In this document: in pieces, positions 47,527 through 56,497 of the stretch
Numbering within the stretch: position 1 is the first letter of the stretch
Layout of the letters: every line of letters starts with the position of its first letter
From: Cytophagaceae bacterium
GTDB taxonomy: Bacteria > Bacteroidota > Bacteroidia > Cytophagales > Spirosomataceae
DNA length: 59,684 bases
Reading direction: 5' to 3'
NCBI GenBank assembly: GCA_005791165.1
Contig: SXXW01000031.1
Span: 1 to 59,684 of the forward strand
Notes under the pieces: model-generated
Database searches by the model: none
The model's input: only the letters and a program-made list of their open reading frames with translations
Told to the model about the DNA's origin: nothing
Program-made: the position numbers and the translations under genes

Positions 47527-48213
47527 ATGAAACGAATTGGAATTACCACTTCTGATACAAACTTTCAAAATTATCCAAATTGGATTGCTGGTGAAGGGGT
47601 GGAAATTGTACAACTTTCGTATACAGAAAAAAACACACAGGATTTCGACTCTTGCGATGGTTTTGTTTTGACCGGGGGCATCGATGTACATCCGCAATTT
47701 TACCAAAATACAAGGGTAGATTATCCTAACACGACCGTGTTTAATGAATCCAGGGATCTTTTTGAAATTCAGGTTTTTGAATTTGCGCGCCAACAAAATA
47801 AACCTGTGTTGGCTATTTGCCGTGGAATGCAATTGATCAATATTGCTCTAGGCGGAAATTTGATTCAGGACCTTCAGGAAAATGGTTTTGAGAATCATAG
47901 AAAAGGATCCGAGAGGGATAGAGAACACAAAATCGAGGTCAAGCCAGGAACTTTATTGGCACAAATTTCTGGGTTCCAGCAAGGATTTGTGAATTCAGCG
48001 CACCACCAGGGCTTAGACCAAATCGCTGATGAACTTAACGTTTCTGCTTTTTCAGAAGACGGGGTCGTCGAGGCCATTGAATACAAGGATGCAAACAAAC
48101 CGTTTTTATTAGCGGTTCAGTGGCATCCGGAGCGGATGCAAATTCCAGCTTCAAACTTAGCTTTTTCTCAAAATATACGCAGCGCTTTTATGGAAGCCAT
48201 GCTTAAAAATTAA
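47527..48213 (+). CDS. Class I glutamine amidotransferase-like gamma-glutamyl hydrolase (PuuD-like)
   Basis: This is a 228-aa peptidase C26/GATase1 protein. The catalytic triad is visible: Cys98 in AICRGMQLINIALGG, and His200 and Glu202 in QWHPERMQ. There is no synthetase domain, so it acts alone, as PuuD does on gamma-glutamyl-GABA. In this operon it should cut the gamma-glutamyl bond of the oxidised product to release glutamate and an amino acid. It starts 3 nt after the dehydrogenase and its stop codon touches the next ATG. Confidence 0.9.
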   Translation: MKRIGITTSDTNFQNYPNWIAGEGVEIVQLSYTEKNTQDFDSCDGFVLTGGIDVHPQFYQNTRVDYPNTTVFNESRDLFEIQVFEFARQQNKPVLAICRGMQLINIALGGNLIQDLQENGFENHRKGSERDREHKIEVKPGTLLAQISGFQQGFVNSAHHQGLDQIADELNVSAFSEDGVVEAIEYKDANKPFLLAVQWHPERMQIPASNLAFSQNIRSAFMEAMLKN

Positions 48214-49581
48214 ATGATGAATATTATCAATCCCGCCACAGAAGAAATTATTACTAGCGTTCAAGAGGATAACGAGGCTAGCCTGGCATTGAAATTTGGA
48301 CGATTAAAAAAATCCGCAAAGGTATGGGCAGCTGTTCCGATTCAAATCCGAGCAGAAATTTTGGAGAAATTTGTGTCCTTGCTCAAGGAAAATATCGAAG
48401 AATTAGCTTCTGTTTTGACGTCAGAAATGGGTAAGCCTTTGCAACAAAGCAGAAATGAAATCAATGGGGCTGGGGCAAAGGCTACGTGGTTAGCGCAACA
48501 CGCGACCCAATATTTGTCGGAGGAAATCATGTCGGTTTCTGACCAGATGACAGAAAAAATTGTGCATGAACCTTTGGGCATTATCTGCAATATCTCGGCC
48601 TGGAATTACCCCTATAATGTAGGTGTTAATATTTTTGTGCCTGCATTGCTAGCGGGAAATGCGGTCATGTACAAACCCTCTGAGTATGCCACATTAACGG
48701 GTCTTCAGATAGGTAAATATTTAGTGGAGGCAGGTGTGCCGGAGGATGTATTCCAAGTGGCGATCGGGGAGGGAGAAGTGGGCAGGGCTTTATTGGATAT
48801 GCCTTTTAACGGGTATTATTTTACGGGATCCTATCAAACGGGTCAAAAAATGTATCAGCATGTGGCCAAAAAAATGGTTCCATGCATCCTTGAATTAGGT
48901 GGGAAAGATCCCGTTTATGTGGCGGATGATGTGGTGGATGTGGCAGGAGCCGCGGCAGGAATTGCGGATGGTGCCTTTTATAACAATGGGCAAAGTTGCT
49001 GTTCCGTGGAGCGTATTTATGTACAATCCGCGATTTATGATGCATTTGTGGAGGCTTTTGTAGCGGAAGTACGTTCGTGGAAAATGGGATCGCCTAAGGA
49101 AGATGGCGTCTATATTACCGTGTTAAGCCGCAGGGCTCAATTGGCAATTCTCGAATCTCAAGTTGCGGATGCGGTTGCAAAGGGAGCTCAGATTTTAGTA
49201 GGAGGGAAGCGTGTAGACCGGAAGGGAAACTATTTTGAGCCTACTGTTCTTGTCAATGTAAGCAATGAAATGGCGGTGATGCGAGAAGAAAGTTTCGGTC
49301 CTATCATTGGAATTATGCGGGTTGAAAATGACGCGGAGGCAGTTGCTAGGATGAATGATACTGACTATGGCTTGACGGCTGGTGTTTATTCAGCGAGCCA
49401 ACAAAGAGCCGAAACGTTGTTAGCTCAAATAGATGCAGGATCAGGATATTGGAATTGTTGCGATCGGGTGAGCGCCGCTTTGCCTTGGAGTGGTCGTGGT
49501 CACTCGGGTTTTGGATCTACCCTTTCTGAGGTGGGTTTGAGGGCCTTTACAAAACCTAAGGCCTATCACTTAAGAAAATAA
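48214..49581 (+). CDS. NAD(P)-dependent aldehyde dehydrogenase
   Basis: This 455-aa ALDH-superfamily enzyme has the active-site set Asn131 (WNYPYN), Glu228 (LELGGKDP) and the nucleophile Cys262 (NNGQSCCSVERIYV), with cofactor motifs VMYKPSEYA and YFTGSYQTG. It is the fifth and last gene of the operon, with no gap from the hydrolase. It most likely oxidises the gamma-glutamyl amino-aldehyde to the acid (gamma-glutamylglycine if ethanolamine is the substrate) before hydrolysis. A bidirectional terminator follows. Confidence 0.94.
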   Translation: MMNIINPATEEIITSVQEDNEASLALKFGRLKKSAKVWAAVPIQIRAEILEKFVSLLKENIEELASVLTSEMGKPLQQSRNEINGAGAKATWLAQHATQYLSEEIMSVSDQMTEKIVHEPLGIICNISAWNYPYNVGVNIFVPALLAGNAVMYKPSEYATLTGLQIGKYLVEAGVPEDVFQVAIGEGEVGRALLDMPFNGYYFTGSYQTGQKMYQHVAKKMVPCILELGGKDPVYVADDVVDVAGAAAGIADGAFYNNGQSCCSVERIYVQSAIYDAFVEAFVAEVRSWKMGSPKEDGVYITVLSRRAQLAILESQVADAVAKGAQILVGGKRVDRKGNYFEPTVLVNVSNEMAVMREESFGPIIGIMRVENDAEAVARMNDTDYGLTAGVYSASQQRAETLLAQIDAGSGYWNCCDRVSAALPWSGRGHSGFGSTLSEVGLRAFTKPKAYHLRK

Positions 49582-49582
49582 A

Positions 49583-49612
49583 AAAGAACGTGAGAATTCT
49601 CCCACGTTCTTT
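49583..49612 (+). terminator. Bidirectional terminator after the amino-alcohol operon
   Basis: A 10-bp perfect stem (AAAGAACGTG with CACGTTCTTT) encloses a loop containing GAGAATTCTC. The minus-strand side carries the better T-tract, so it probably ends both the ALDH transcript and the convergent one. Confidence 0.8.
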
Positions 49613-49624
49613 ATAATCTATTTT

Positions 49625-51544
49625 TTATTTCTGTGCGTTAATCCAAGCCGCTAGTTTTTTTACATCCGCTCTAGGGAGATGGCTCATCGGAGGCATAGGC
49701 GTTGCAAAATCAGGCCAATTCGATGGCTTAGGCGCGATGATTAAAGCTTCAATTTGAGCATTGGTATAATTTCGTTTCGCCACTTCTGTGTATGCTGGAC
49801 CCACCGCTCTTTCTTTGACTTTATGGCAAGCTAAGCACGTGTGTTTCGTTAAAAGTGCTTGCGCTTCCTTATCCGAAATAATTTGCGTTTTGGTAATTTT
49901 TGGACCAGCTTCTTTGGTTTGATTATCAGGAGTATTGGCTTCTTTACCTGCATCTATTTTCTCTTTGGCCGCTTTAGGTTTTGGAGTTACTAATGGAATA
50001 TTTGCTTTAGGTCCATTCGGTATAGAATTTAAGGTATAAAAAGCTGAACCATGCAAAAGAGGTAATGCCTCCGTATTGGATACTACTCCTTCCGGCTTGA
50101 TGGTGTGGATGTAACCCTCTCTTAGGCCGTCGACAACAATTCGAACTTTAAGTCCATCTTCAGATACTTGTGCACCCCGAACCGGATTTTCTTTTTGGTT
50201 GACCATCGGGCTTCCATACACGGGATGATATTTATAGATGTAGCTGCTTACATCGTAGTTATTTACATCTGAGGCTAATTTTTTATTGACCGGCAAAGTA
50301 AACTCAATTTCAAATCCATCAGGCATCGCACGAACGGCTTTCATTTCAAAAGGAGTTTTTCCTGAGTAGACCAAACGTTCTAAACCAAAATCTTCTTTTC
50401 CAATGGAACCCCAACCGCGATTCGTTCCTCCTACAAATAGGTTTTTGTCTGAGCCAAAGGCCATTCTAAGTACCCCTGACCTAAATCCAGATACAAATTC
50501 AAATGAAGCACCTTGGAATCGGCCATTTATTTTTTCTAAAAATACCCGAGCAATTTTGGACATTCCTTGGTCGCCAACAAACAACTGACCCGAAAATGGG
50601 CCAAAAGCACCATTCGTTTCATCCGGAATTATTTCAGAGGTTGATATGCCTAGAACTCCATGCGGCAACCAAACAGCCGGTGATTTAATACCAAGATTGG
50701 GAAGTGATTTGCCCATTTCATAAATGGTGGTCATCGGCTTAGCCTCATTCTCGACATATTCAGGTTTAACAAGGGGATTATCTCTTGGGTCTACTTTTTC
50801 AAACACCATTTCTTTCCTCATTTTTACCGGAGATTCTGGTCGGTCTGCCCACTTCAAAGAAGCAGGGTGTCCCATGAAATTTCCTTTTTCAATGTGAGAA
50901 ATGAATCCTGAACCTTGCCAATCGCCTTGGTTATCGCCATAAAACAATTCTCCATTAATCATTCCTAGACCACATGGAGAGCGCATGCCAGCGGCGAAAG
51001 GCTCCATTTTTCCGTCGGGGCTAATTTTCATGGCCCATCCGCGCCAAGGAACGAGTGATTTTCCCGCCCACCAATCGGTGTTACCAAAACCTACATTTCC
51101 TGTCACATAAAACGAGCCATCGGGTCCCACTTTGGGGCCGTATGAATATTCATGGTAATGACCTGAAATCGGCCAAGAATAAACAGTTTCATAGCGTTCC
51201 GCTTTTCCATCTCCATTTTTGTCGACCAATCTTGTCAACTCTCCCCTTTGTGCACAATACAAGAAACCATCCAAATAGGTTAAACCTAAAATTTCATGCA
51301 AGCCAGATGCAAATTTTCTGAAATTTGGGCGTGCGCTATTGGGGTTTTCGATGATGTAAACATCACCTCTTCTGGTGGAAACGGCCACATCGCCATTGGG
51401 CAAAAGTGCTAAACCTCCCACTTCCAAAACTAATCCTTCGGGTGCTGGGATTCGGGCGATTTTGTAATAATCGCTCTCAGTAGGGTTTTGAGCAAAAGCC
51501 ATCGTTGAGATGACCAATAATAAGACTACATATATATTTTTCAT
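49625..51544 (-). CDS. Secreted beta-propeller (sorbosone-dehydrogenase-like) protein with C-terminal cytochrome c domain
   Basis: This 639-aa exported protein starts at the ATG at 51544. The TTG at 51568 is unlikely because the signal peptide (MKNIYVVLLLVISTMAFAQ) begins at the ATG. Residues about 30-400 form a propeller of the PQQ glucose/sorbosone-dehydrogenase type (GLALLPNGDVAVSTRRGDVY, GPDGSFYVTGNVG, SPCGLGMINGELFYGDNQG). A P/A/K-rich linker (about 525-555) leads to a class I cytochrome c with CLACH and an axial Met in PMPPM. It probably oxidises a sugar or related compound and passes electrons to the envelope chain. It lies 17 nt behind a DUF1080 gene. Confidence 0.87.
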   Translation of the reverse strand: MKNIYVVLLLVISTMAFAQNPTESDYYKIARIPAPEGLVLEVGGLALLPNGDVAVSTRRGDVYIIENPNSARPNFRKFASGLHEILGLTYLDGFLYCAQRGELTRLVDKNGDGKAERYETVYSWPISGHYHEYSYGPKVGPDGSFYVTGNVGFGNTDWWAGKSLVPWRGWAMKISPDGKMEPFAAGMRSPCGLGMINGELFYGDNQGDWQGSGFISHIEKGNFMGHPASLKWADRPESPVKMRKEMVFEKVDPRDNPLVKPEYVENEAKPMTTIYEMGKSLPNLGIKSPAVWLPHGVLGISTSEIIPDETNGAFGPFSGQLFVGDQGMSKIARVFLEKINGRFQGASFEFVSGFRSGVLRMAFGSDKNLFVGGTNRGWGSIGKEDFGLERLVYSGKTPFEMKAVRAMPDGFEIEFTLPVNKKLASDVNNYDVSSYIYKYHPVYGSPMVNQKENPVRGAQVSEDGLKVRIVVDGLREGYIHTIKPEGVVSNTEALPLLHGSAFYTLNSIPNGPKANIPLVTPKPKAAKEKIDAGKEANTPDNQTKEAGPKITKTQIISDKEAQALLTKHTCLACHKVKERAVGPAYTEVAKRNYTNAQIEALIIAPKPSNWPDFATPMPPMSHLPRADVKKLAAWINAQK

Positions 51545-51561
51545 TTCTTTAAATTCTAAGA

Positions 51562-53361
51562 TTACCAAAGGATTGAATATTGTATTTTTTCTGCGGCTGG
51601 AAGCGTCAAAACTTTATTGAACCCACTGCCTTCAATACTTGCGCCAACGGCCTTAATGTAATAGGATTTTCCATCTAGGGCATATAAGTTATCTCCCATT
51701 TCTTTTATTTCAGAAGACATTCCTATTCTGATTTTTTGTCCGGCCGTAGGATTTTTGATATTGATATTTCTTTCTAAATATTTATGATCGATAATGCGGA
51801 TTTTGTCTTCCACATCAGATCCGGATACTTCGTAAAGAAAGGTCGGCAGATCTTGATCATCCATGATATATCCTTTTGTTTTGAAATTTGCAGCAGGATC
51901 TGGTTGGTCTTCCAGCGAAATTAAATTTTGATTTTGAACGATAAGAGGGACATTTGGTAGGTATAGAACCGCACCTCTTGGCCTCGAAGAACCATCACCG
52001 CGGCTATCCCACATAGGAGTCGTATTTAGAAAATCACCTTTCCAGATTTGAGCGATGGAGCCATTTTCCAAATCGTAGGTATAATGTAAGTTGGAAGGAT
52101 TACCTACGTTTACCGCATGCGCCATTCTTCTACCTCTTTTTCCGTTTTTCATTAAGTCGACAAATGATCTAAATACAATAGGTTCTTTGGCGTCCAATAA
52201 AATAGGGTCGTCGGAAGAGGATCCCAAATAAGAACCTAAACTATGGTAGGCCGTTGATCTGAATTCAGGGCCTTTTATCCAAAAACCCAGTTTGTTATCG
52301 ACGCTCTTTTTTGTTTTTATGAGGGTGATTTGAAGGTCAACTTTCCCTTCGGGTAGTTCAATAACTTGCGTTTTGCGTCGGTTATTTTCTTCGTTTTCTT
52401 CCTTAAATATTTCTTTGCCATTGATTGAAATCCAATGTTTGCCTGCAATTTCAATTTCAATTTGGTGCTTGCCTGCTTTCGGTATATTTAAGCTTGTTTT
52501 AAAAATTTCAGCATAGTGAAAAGGCTTGGAGCTTACGTCCCAAGTTAATTTTTCGGTGCTTCCGCTAACATCTGGTTTTTTGGTGATAAACTCTTGAATA
52601 GATTTGAAATTACCATAATACACTTGGTAATTTACGGGTGCCATGGCAGCAGGTGTTGAGCCTAAATCGGTCACTGTTAAATTTCTAAAAGCGACAGCAC
52701 CGTGGTCACCTTGAATCATGAAAGGTCCTTTTGCTACCTCTGTTTCTGAAATAGGACCGCCCGTTGGCCCCGTTAATTCCACATTTTCATGAATGATCAT
52801 GCCGTTTAGTTTGACAGAAATTACTTTGGCATTTGCGATTTTTTTCCCTTGCGCATCGAAGCGAGGTGCTTGGAATGACACCTCCATTTTTTGCCAAAGC
52901 CCAGGTGCAAGACATGCGTTGACTCTTGGGGCATGTCCTTCGTATAAATATTCTTTGGGATTAAATTTTCTGCGTTTATAAATACCTCCACAGTCTCCGG
53001 TATTTGGGTTTTTCACCCCCCAAGAATCCATGAGTTGGAGTTCATAGCGACCTTGAAGGTAAAATCCTGAGTTGGAATGAGTCGCCATCATAAATTCGAA
53101 AGTGGCATCGAAATCCCCGTATTCTTTGTTGGAGACCAAATTTGACCTATTTTCTTTATTGGGCAAATTGACTAATATGCCGCTGCCTGGTTGTATGCTT
53201 AGGACTTCGGGTTTATTGAGATCAGCTTGTGCGTCAGATGCGATTTGCCAATTGCTTTTTCCTGTGTTCTTCCAAAAAGAGAGGTCAGAAAACGAAATGG
53301 TACTTTGTGCATGAATGGCAAATGGGAGTAAGAGGACGAGGGTCCACCGTAATTTTTTCAT
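51562..53361 (-). CDS. Secreted DUF1080 (3-keto-glycoside hydrolase-like) protein with PA14-like region
   Basis: This 599-aa protein has a signal peptide (MKKLRWTLVLLLPFAIHAQ). The first ~230 residues are a DUF1080 concanavalin-like domain (FDATFEFMMATHSNSGFYLQGRYE as separate strands, then DCGGIYKRRKF, then APGLWQKMEVSF, then GDHGAVAFRNLTV). A second region (about 265-355) looks like a PA14/beta-sandwich (KHWISINGKEIFKEE), and the C-terminal ~200 residues are unassigned. DUF1080 proteins are linked to hydrolysis of 3-keto-glycosides. It is cotranscribed with the propeller-cytochrome gene. Confidence 0.85.
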   Translation of the reverse strand: MKKLRWTLVLLLPFAIHAQSTISFSDLSFWKNTGKSNWQIASDAQADLNKPEVLSIQPGSGILVNLPNKENRSNLVSNKEYGDFDATFEFMMATHSNSGFYLQGRYELQLMDSWGVKNPNTGDCGGIYKRRKFNPKEYLYEGHAPRVNACLAPGLWQKMEVSFQAPRFDAQGKKIANAKVISVKLNGMIIHENVELTGPTGGPISETEVAKGPFMIQGDHGAVAFRNLTVTDLGSTPAAMAPVNYQVYYGNFKSIQEFITKKPDVSGSTEKLTWDVSSKPFHYAEIFKTSLNIPKAGKHQIEIEIAGKHWISINGKEIFKEENEENNRRKTQVIELPEGKVDLQITLIKTKKSVDNKLGFWIKGPEFRSTAYHSLGSYLGSSSDDPILLDAKEPIVFRSFVDLMKNGKRGRRMAHAVNVGNPSNLHYTYDLENGSIAQIWKGDFLNTTPMWDSRGDGSSRPRGAVLYLPNVPLIVQNQNLISLEDQPDPAANFKTKGYIMDDQDLPTFLYEVSGSDVEDKIRIIDHKYLERNINIKNPTAGQKIRIGMSSEIKEMGDNLYALDGKSYYIKAVGASIEGSGFNKVLTLPAAEKIQYSILW

Positions 53362-53479
53362 GGAGTAAATGGAGTAGTTTAAATTAATTTTTAAAGATAG
53401 GTTAAATTTTATAAAATATTAATTGAGCATAAGCTAAAGGTTTTGTAAATGTATTTTTATCTTGCAGAAACCTTTTACC

Positions 53480-54514
53480 ATGAAAATTCTATACACTTTT
53501 TTTGTCCTGGGGATATCCCATTTCATTTTTGCTCAGAGCCAATCAGTTCCCAAAGTTTTTCTAAAAGATGTTTTAACATTCCCATTAGGTGCTTCTGTTA
53601 ATCCACGTTTATTGGACGAAAATGTTACGTACCGGGAACGTACAGGTTCTGAATTTTCGAGTTTGACTGCTGAAAATCACATGAAAATGATGAATGTGCA
53701 TCCTGGGGCTGATCGTTTTGATTTTGTTTTAGGGGATGAGATTGTCGCATTTGCTAAAAATAGGAAACAGCGAATTCATGGCCATACGCTTGTTTGGCAT
53801 AATCAAGTTCCTCAGTGGATGAAGGATTTCCAGGGAGATCAGGTAGCTTGGGAAAATATGTTAAAAAATCATATTCAAACAGTGGTCGCACATTATAGGG
53901 GAAAAGTGGCTGGCTGGGATGTGGTGAATGAGGCTTTTTTAGATGATGGTAGTTTACGTCCCACGATTTGGTCGGATCATATTCCTGATTACATCGCTAA
54001 AAGTTTTTTATGGGCACGGGAAGCGGATCCTAATGTGTTGCTTTTTTACAATGATTATGGCCAAGATGGGAAGCCAAAAAAGATGCAAGCGATTTTAAAT
54101 CTGGTACAGGATTTCAAAAATCGTCATATTCCAATCAATGGGTTGGGTTTGCAAATGCATGTCAATATCGGTTCAAAAAATGAGGCGATTTTGGAGGTGA
54201 TTAATCAATCGGTGGCAACAGGTTTAAGCGTCCATTTTTCAGAATTGGATGTGGCTGTCAATCCCAAAAACAATCCTGATTTCGTCTATGATGATGTGGC
54301 AAAAGACGAGCAATTAAATAAATTTTTGTTGTTATTTAATGCATTTAGATCGATGCCTAAAGTCCAACAATATGGCATTACTTTTTGGAATGTTGGCGAT
54401 AAGGATTCTTGGCTCAGAGGTTATTTCAAACGTCCAAAAGAAAATCCGTTATTGTTCGACGATTCATACGCACGCAAGCCAGCGTACAATGTTTTATTGC
54501 AAACGCTTAAATAG
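53480..54514 (+). CDS. Secreted GH10 endo-1,4-beta-xylanase
   Basis: This glycoside hydrolase family 10 enzyme has 344 aa from the ATG at 53480 (signal peptide MKILYTFFVLGISHFIFAQ). The barrel has HGHTLVWHNQVPQWM, the acid/base Glu151 (GWDVVNEAF) and the nucleophile Glu255 (VHFSELDVAV), with NDYG and WNVGDKDSW at substrate subsites. No carbohydrate-binding or T9SS sorting domain is attached, so it is probably periplasmic or released. Its stop lies 3 nt from that of the convergent gene. Confidence 0.95.
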   Translation: MKILYTFFVLGISHFIFAQSQSVPKVFLKDVLTFPLGASVNPRLLDENVTYRERTGSEFSSLTAENHMKMMNVHPGADRFDFVLGDEIVAFAKNRKQRIHGHTLVWHNQVPQWMKDFQGDQVAWENMLKNHIQTVVAHYRGKVAGWDVVNEAFLDDGSLRPTIWSDHIPDYIAKSFLWAREADPNVLLFYNDYGQDGKPKKMQAILNLVQDFKNRHIPINGLGLQMHVNIGSKNEAILEVINQSVATGLSVHFSELDVAVNPKNNPDFVYDDVAKDEQLNKFLLLFNAFRSMPKVQQYGITFWNVGDKDSWLRGYFKRPKENPLLFDDSYARKPAYNVLLQTLK

Positions 54515-54517
54515 TTT

Positions 54518-56272
54518 TTAGTTTAAGCCTAAATCTTCCTGAATTCGAGCTACTTTATTTTTTAATGCTTGAAAAATTCCTTCAAAATCAGCGGCTGATT
54601 TAAGTTCTGAATTGACAGAAACGTAGAATTTTATTTTGGGTTCAGTGCCTGAAGGCCTAGCGGATACTTTGGAGCCATCCGCTAAAATTAATTGAATTAC
54701 GTTGGATGCTTCAATGCCTAAACCCGTGGCAATGGGTGTGATTTCACCTGTCAGCAAATTGGTCGATTGCAAGCCTTCGTAATCTAAAACCTGTATGGGT
54801 TTGCTACCGGCCACGGTGGCGGGAACATTTGATCGAAGATTTTCCATCATTTGTTTAATTTCATCAGCTCCTGCTTTTCCTTTTTTTGTTAATGAGATAA
54901 GTCCTTCGTAATAGAAATTATTTTCCATGTACATCTCTGCGAGGAAGTCAAAAAGGGAGAGGCCTTGATCTTTTGCATAGGCGGTTAATTCTGCAATCAT
55001 GGCACAGGAAGCCACGGCATCTTTGTCGCGCACCGCATCGCCGATTAAATACCCATAGGATTCTTCTCCTCCGCCGATGAACTTTTCTTTTCCTTCCAGT
55101 TCGCGAATTACTTGGGCGATGTATTTAAAACCAGTCAGCGTATTATAGCAAGTGACACCGTAAGTGGCGCACATTTTATCAATTAAATCAGTGGTGACAA
55201 TGGTTTTTGCCACAAATTCTTTGCCGGTGAGTCGGCCTGCGGATTGATCCACCTTTAATAAATAGTATAGGATCAAACTTGCCATTTGGTTTCCGTTCAA
55301 AAGTTGCCATTCGCCCGATGGGCTTTTGACTGCGGCACCTACTCGGTCCGCATCTGGATCCGTGGCGATGACCAAGTCGGCGTCTATTTCTTTTGCTTTG
55401 TTTAAGGCCAACGTCATCGCTTCCTTTTCCTCTGGATTTGGGTAAATGACAGTGGGGAAATTTCCGTCTGGAATTGCTTGTTCTTCTACGATGCTGACTT
55501 GCTCAAAACCTAATAGAGCAAGTGCTTTTGGAACTAAGGTAATTCCGGTTCCGTGTATGGGTGAAAAAACTATTTTTAGGTCTTTTTGGCGCTTAATTAC
55601 TTCGGGTTGGCGGCAATTGGTCAGAATCGTTTTTAGGTAAGCCTCGTCTATTTTTTCATCTAGCAAATGAATTAGACTTGGATTTCCTTCAAATTTAATT
55701 TCGTTAATGCTTTGAATGGCGTTTACTTCGGCCACTATGTTTTTGTCGTGTGGGGCGACTACTTGGGATCCGTCGGACCAATACGCTTTATAGCCGTTAT
55801 ATTCTTTTGGATTGTGTGATGCGGTAATGACTAAACCCGCTTGGCAACCTAATTCCCTGACCGTAAAAGATAGTTGGGGTGTCGGCCTCAAAGCCGGAAA
55901 AAGAAAGACCTCGATGTTATTGGCAGAAAATATGTCGGCACAGATTTGAGTAAATTCGGGTGAATTATTTCTAGAATCGTGTGCGATGGCGACTTTGATT
56001 TTTTGGTTTGGCAGGCATTTATTGAGGTAATTAGCAAAGCCTTGGGTAGCTGCCCCCACGGTGTATCGATTCATCCGATTGGATCCCACGCCCATTTCAC
56101 CCCGCATGCCACCGGTTCCAAATTCAAGTGATTTATAGAATGAATCGGTCAAGGTGGTTATTTCCTTTCGGTCCAATAATCCCTGTAACGTTGATTTAGT
56201 GGTTTCGTCGTAAGGTCCTGATAACCATTGATCTATATTTTTCTGGGTGGTTGGGTCGAATGAGGTTGACAT
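54518..56272 (-). CDS. Phosphoglucomutase / phospho-sugar mutase
   Basis: This alpha-D-phosphohexomutase interconverts glucose-1-P and glucose-6-P (or the mannose or pentose equivalents). The protein is 584 aa from the ATG at 56272. Upstream in-frame codons are less likely. The phosphoserine loop is VITASHNPKEYNGYK, the metal loop is ATDPDADRVG, the sugar loop is GGGEESYGY and the phosphate loop is RPSGTEPKIKFY. Its length fits the PgcA/PGM2-like group. It would supply glucose-1-P for polysaccharide synthesis. Confidence 0.95.
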   Translation of the reverse strand: MSTSFDPTTQKNIDQWLSGPYDETTKSTLQGLLDRKEITTLTDSFYKSLEFGTGGMRGEMGVGSNRMNRYTVGAATQGFANYLNKCLPNQKIKVAIAHDSRNNSPEFTQICADIFSANNIEVFLFPALRPTPQLSFTVRELGCQAGLVITASHNPKEYNGYKAYWSDGSQVVAPHDKNIVAEVNAIQSINEIKFEGNPSLIHLLDEKIDEAYLKTILTNCRQPEVIKRQKDLKIVFSPIHGTGITLVPKALALLGFEQVSIVEEQAIPDGNFPTVIYPNPEEKEAMTLALNKAKEIDADLVIATDPDADRVGAAVKSPSGEWQLLNGNQMASLILYYLLKVDQSAGRLTGKEFVAKTIVTTDLIDKMCATYGVTCYNTLTGFKYIAQVIRELEGKEKFIGGGEESYGYLIGDAVRDKDAVASCAMIAELTAYAKDQGLSLFDFLAEMYMENNFYYEGLISLTKKGKAGADEIKQMMENLRSNVPATVAGSKPIQVLDYEGLQSTNLLTGEITPIATGLGIEASNVIQLILADGSKVSARPSGTEPKIKFYVSVNSELKSAADFEGIFQALKNKVARIQEDLGLN

Positions 56273-56311
56273 TAAAAATATCTGGGATAAATTTTGATGA
56301 AAATTAATTTG

Positions 56312-56347
56312 CAAAGATAATTTTAAATTGGTTTTAAAAGGCGCAAA
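56312..56347 (-). promoter_or_regulatory. Candidate promoter of the phosphoglucomutase gene
   Basis: On the minus strand TATCTTTG (56312-56319) matches TAnnTTTG exactly, and TTTG (56344-56347) lies 24 nt upstream, a little further than usual. The element is 40 nt before the chosen ATG. Confidence 0.4.
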
Positions 56348-56497
56348 TGTGTTATAATTTAATGGAATCCAATTGAGGTTTATATTAAACTAAAATTGCG
56401 TGATTTATCTTTTTATAATTTGGGTTTTAATTTTTTTTAAATTTTCTTTAACGAAATTTTTCAAGTAGAAGGGTTATGTAGTACCCAAAAATAATAG

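Noticed and set aside
43675..49581. Reading the operon as a putrescine (Puu) catabolic cluster
   Set aside because: It lacks the FAD amine oxidase PuuB and the GABA aminotransferase, has an Fe-alcohol dehydrogenase instead, and the permease text matches ethanolamine permeases. Putrescine remains a weaker alternative.
43675..49581. Classical eut ethanolamine ammonia-lyase / microcompartment system
   Set aside because: No EutB, EutC, EutA or shell-protein sequences are present in any frame in this region.
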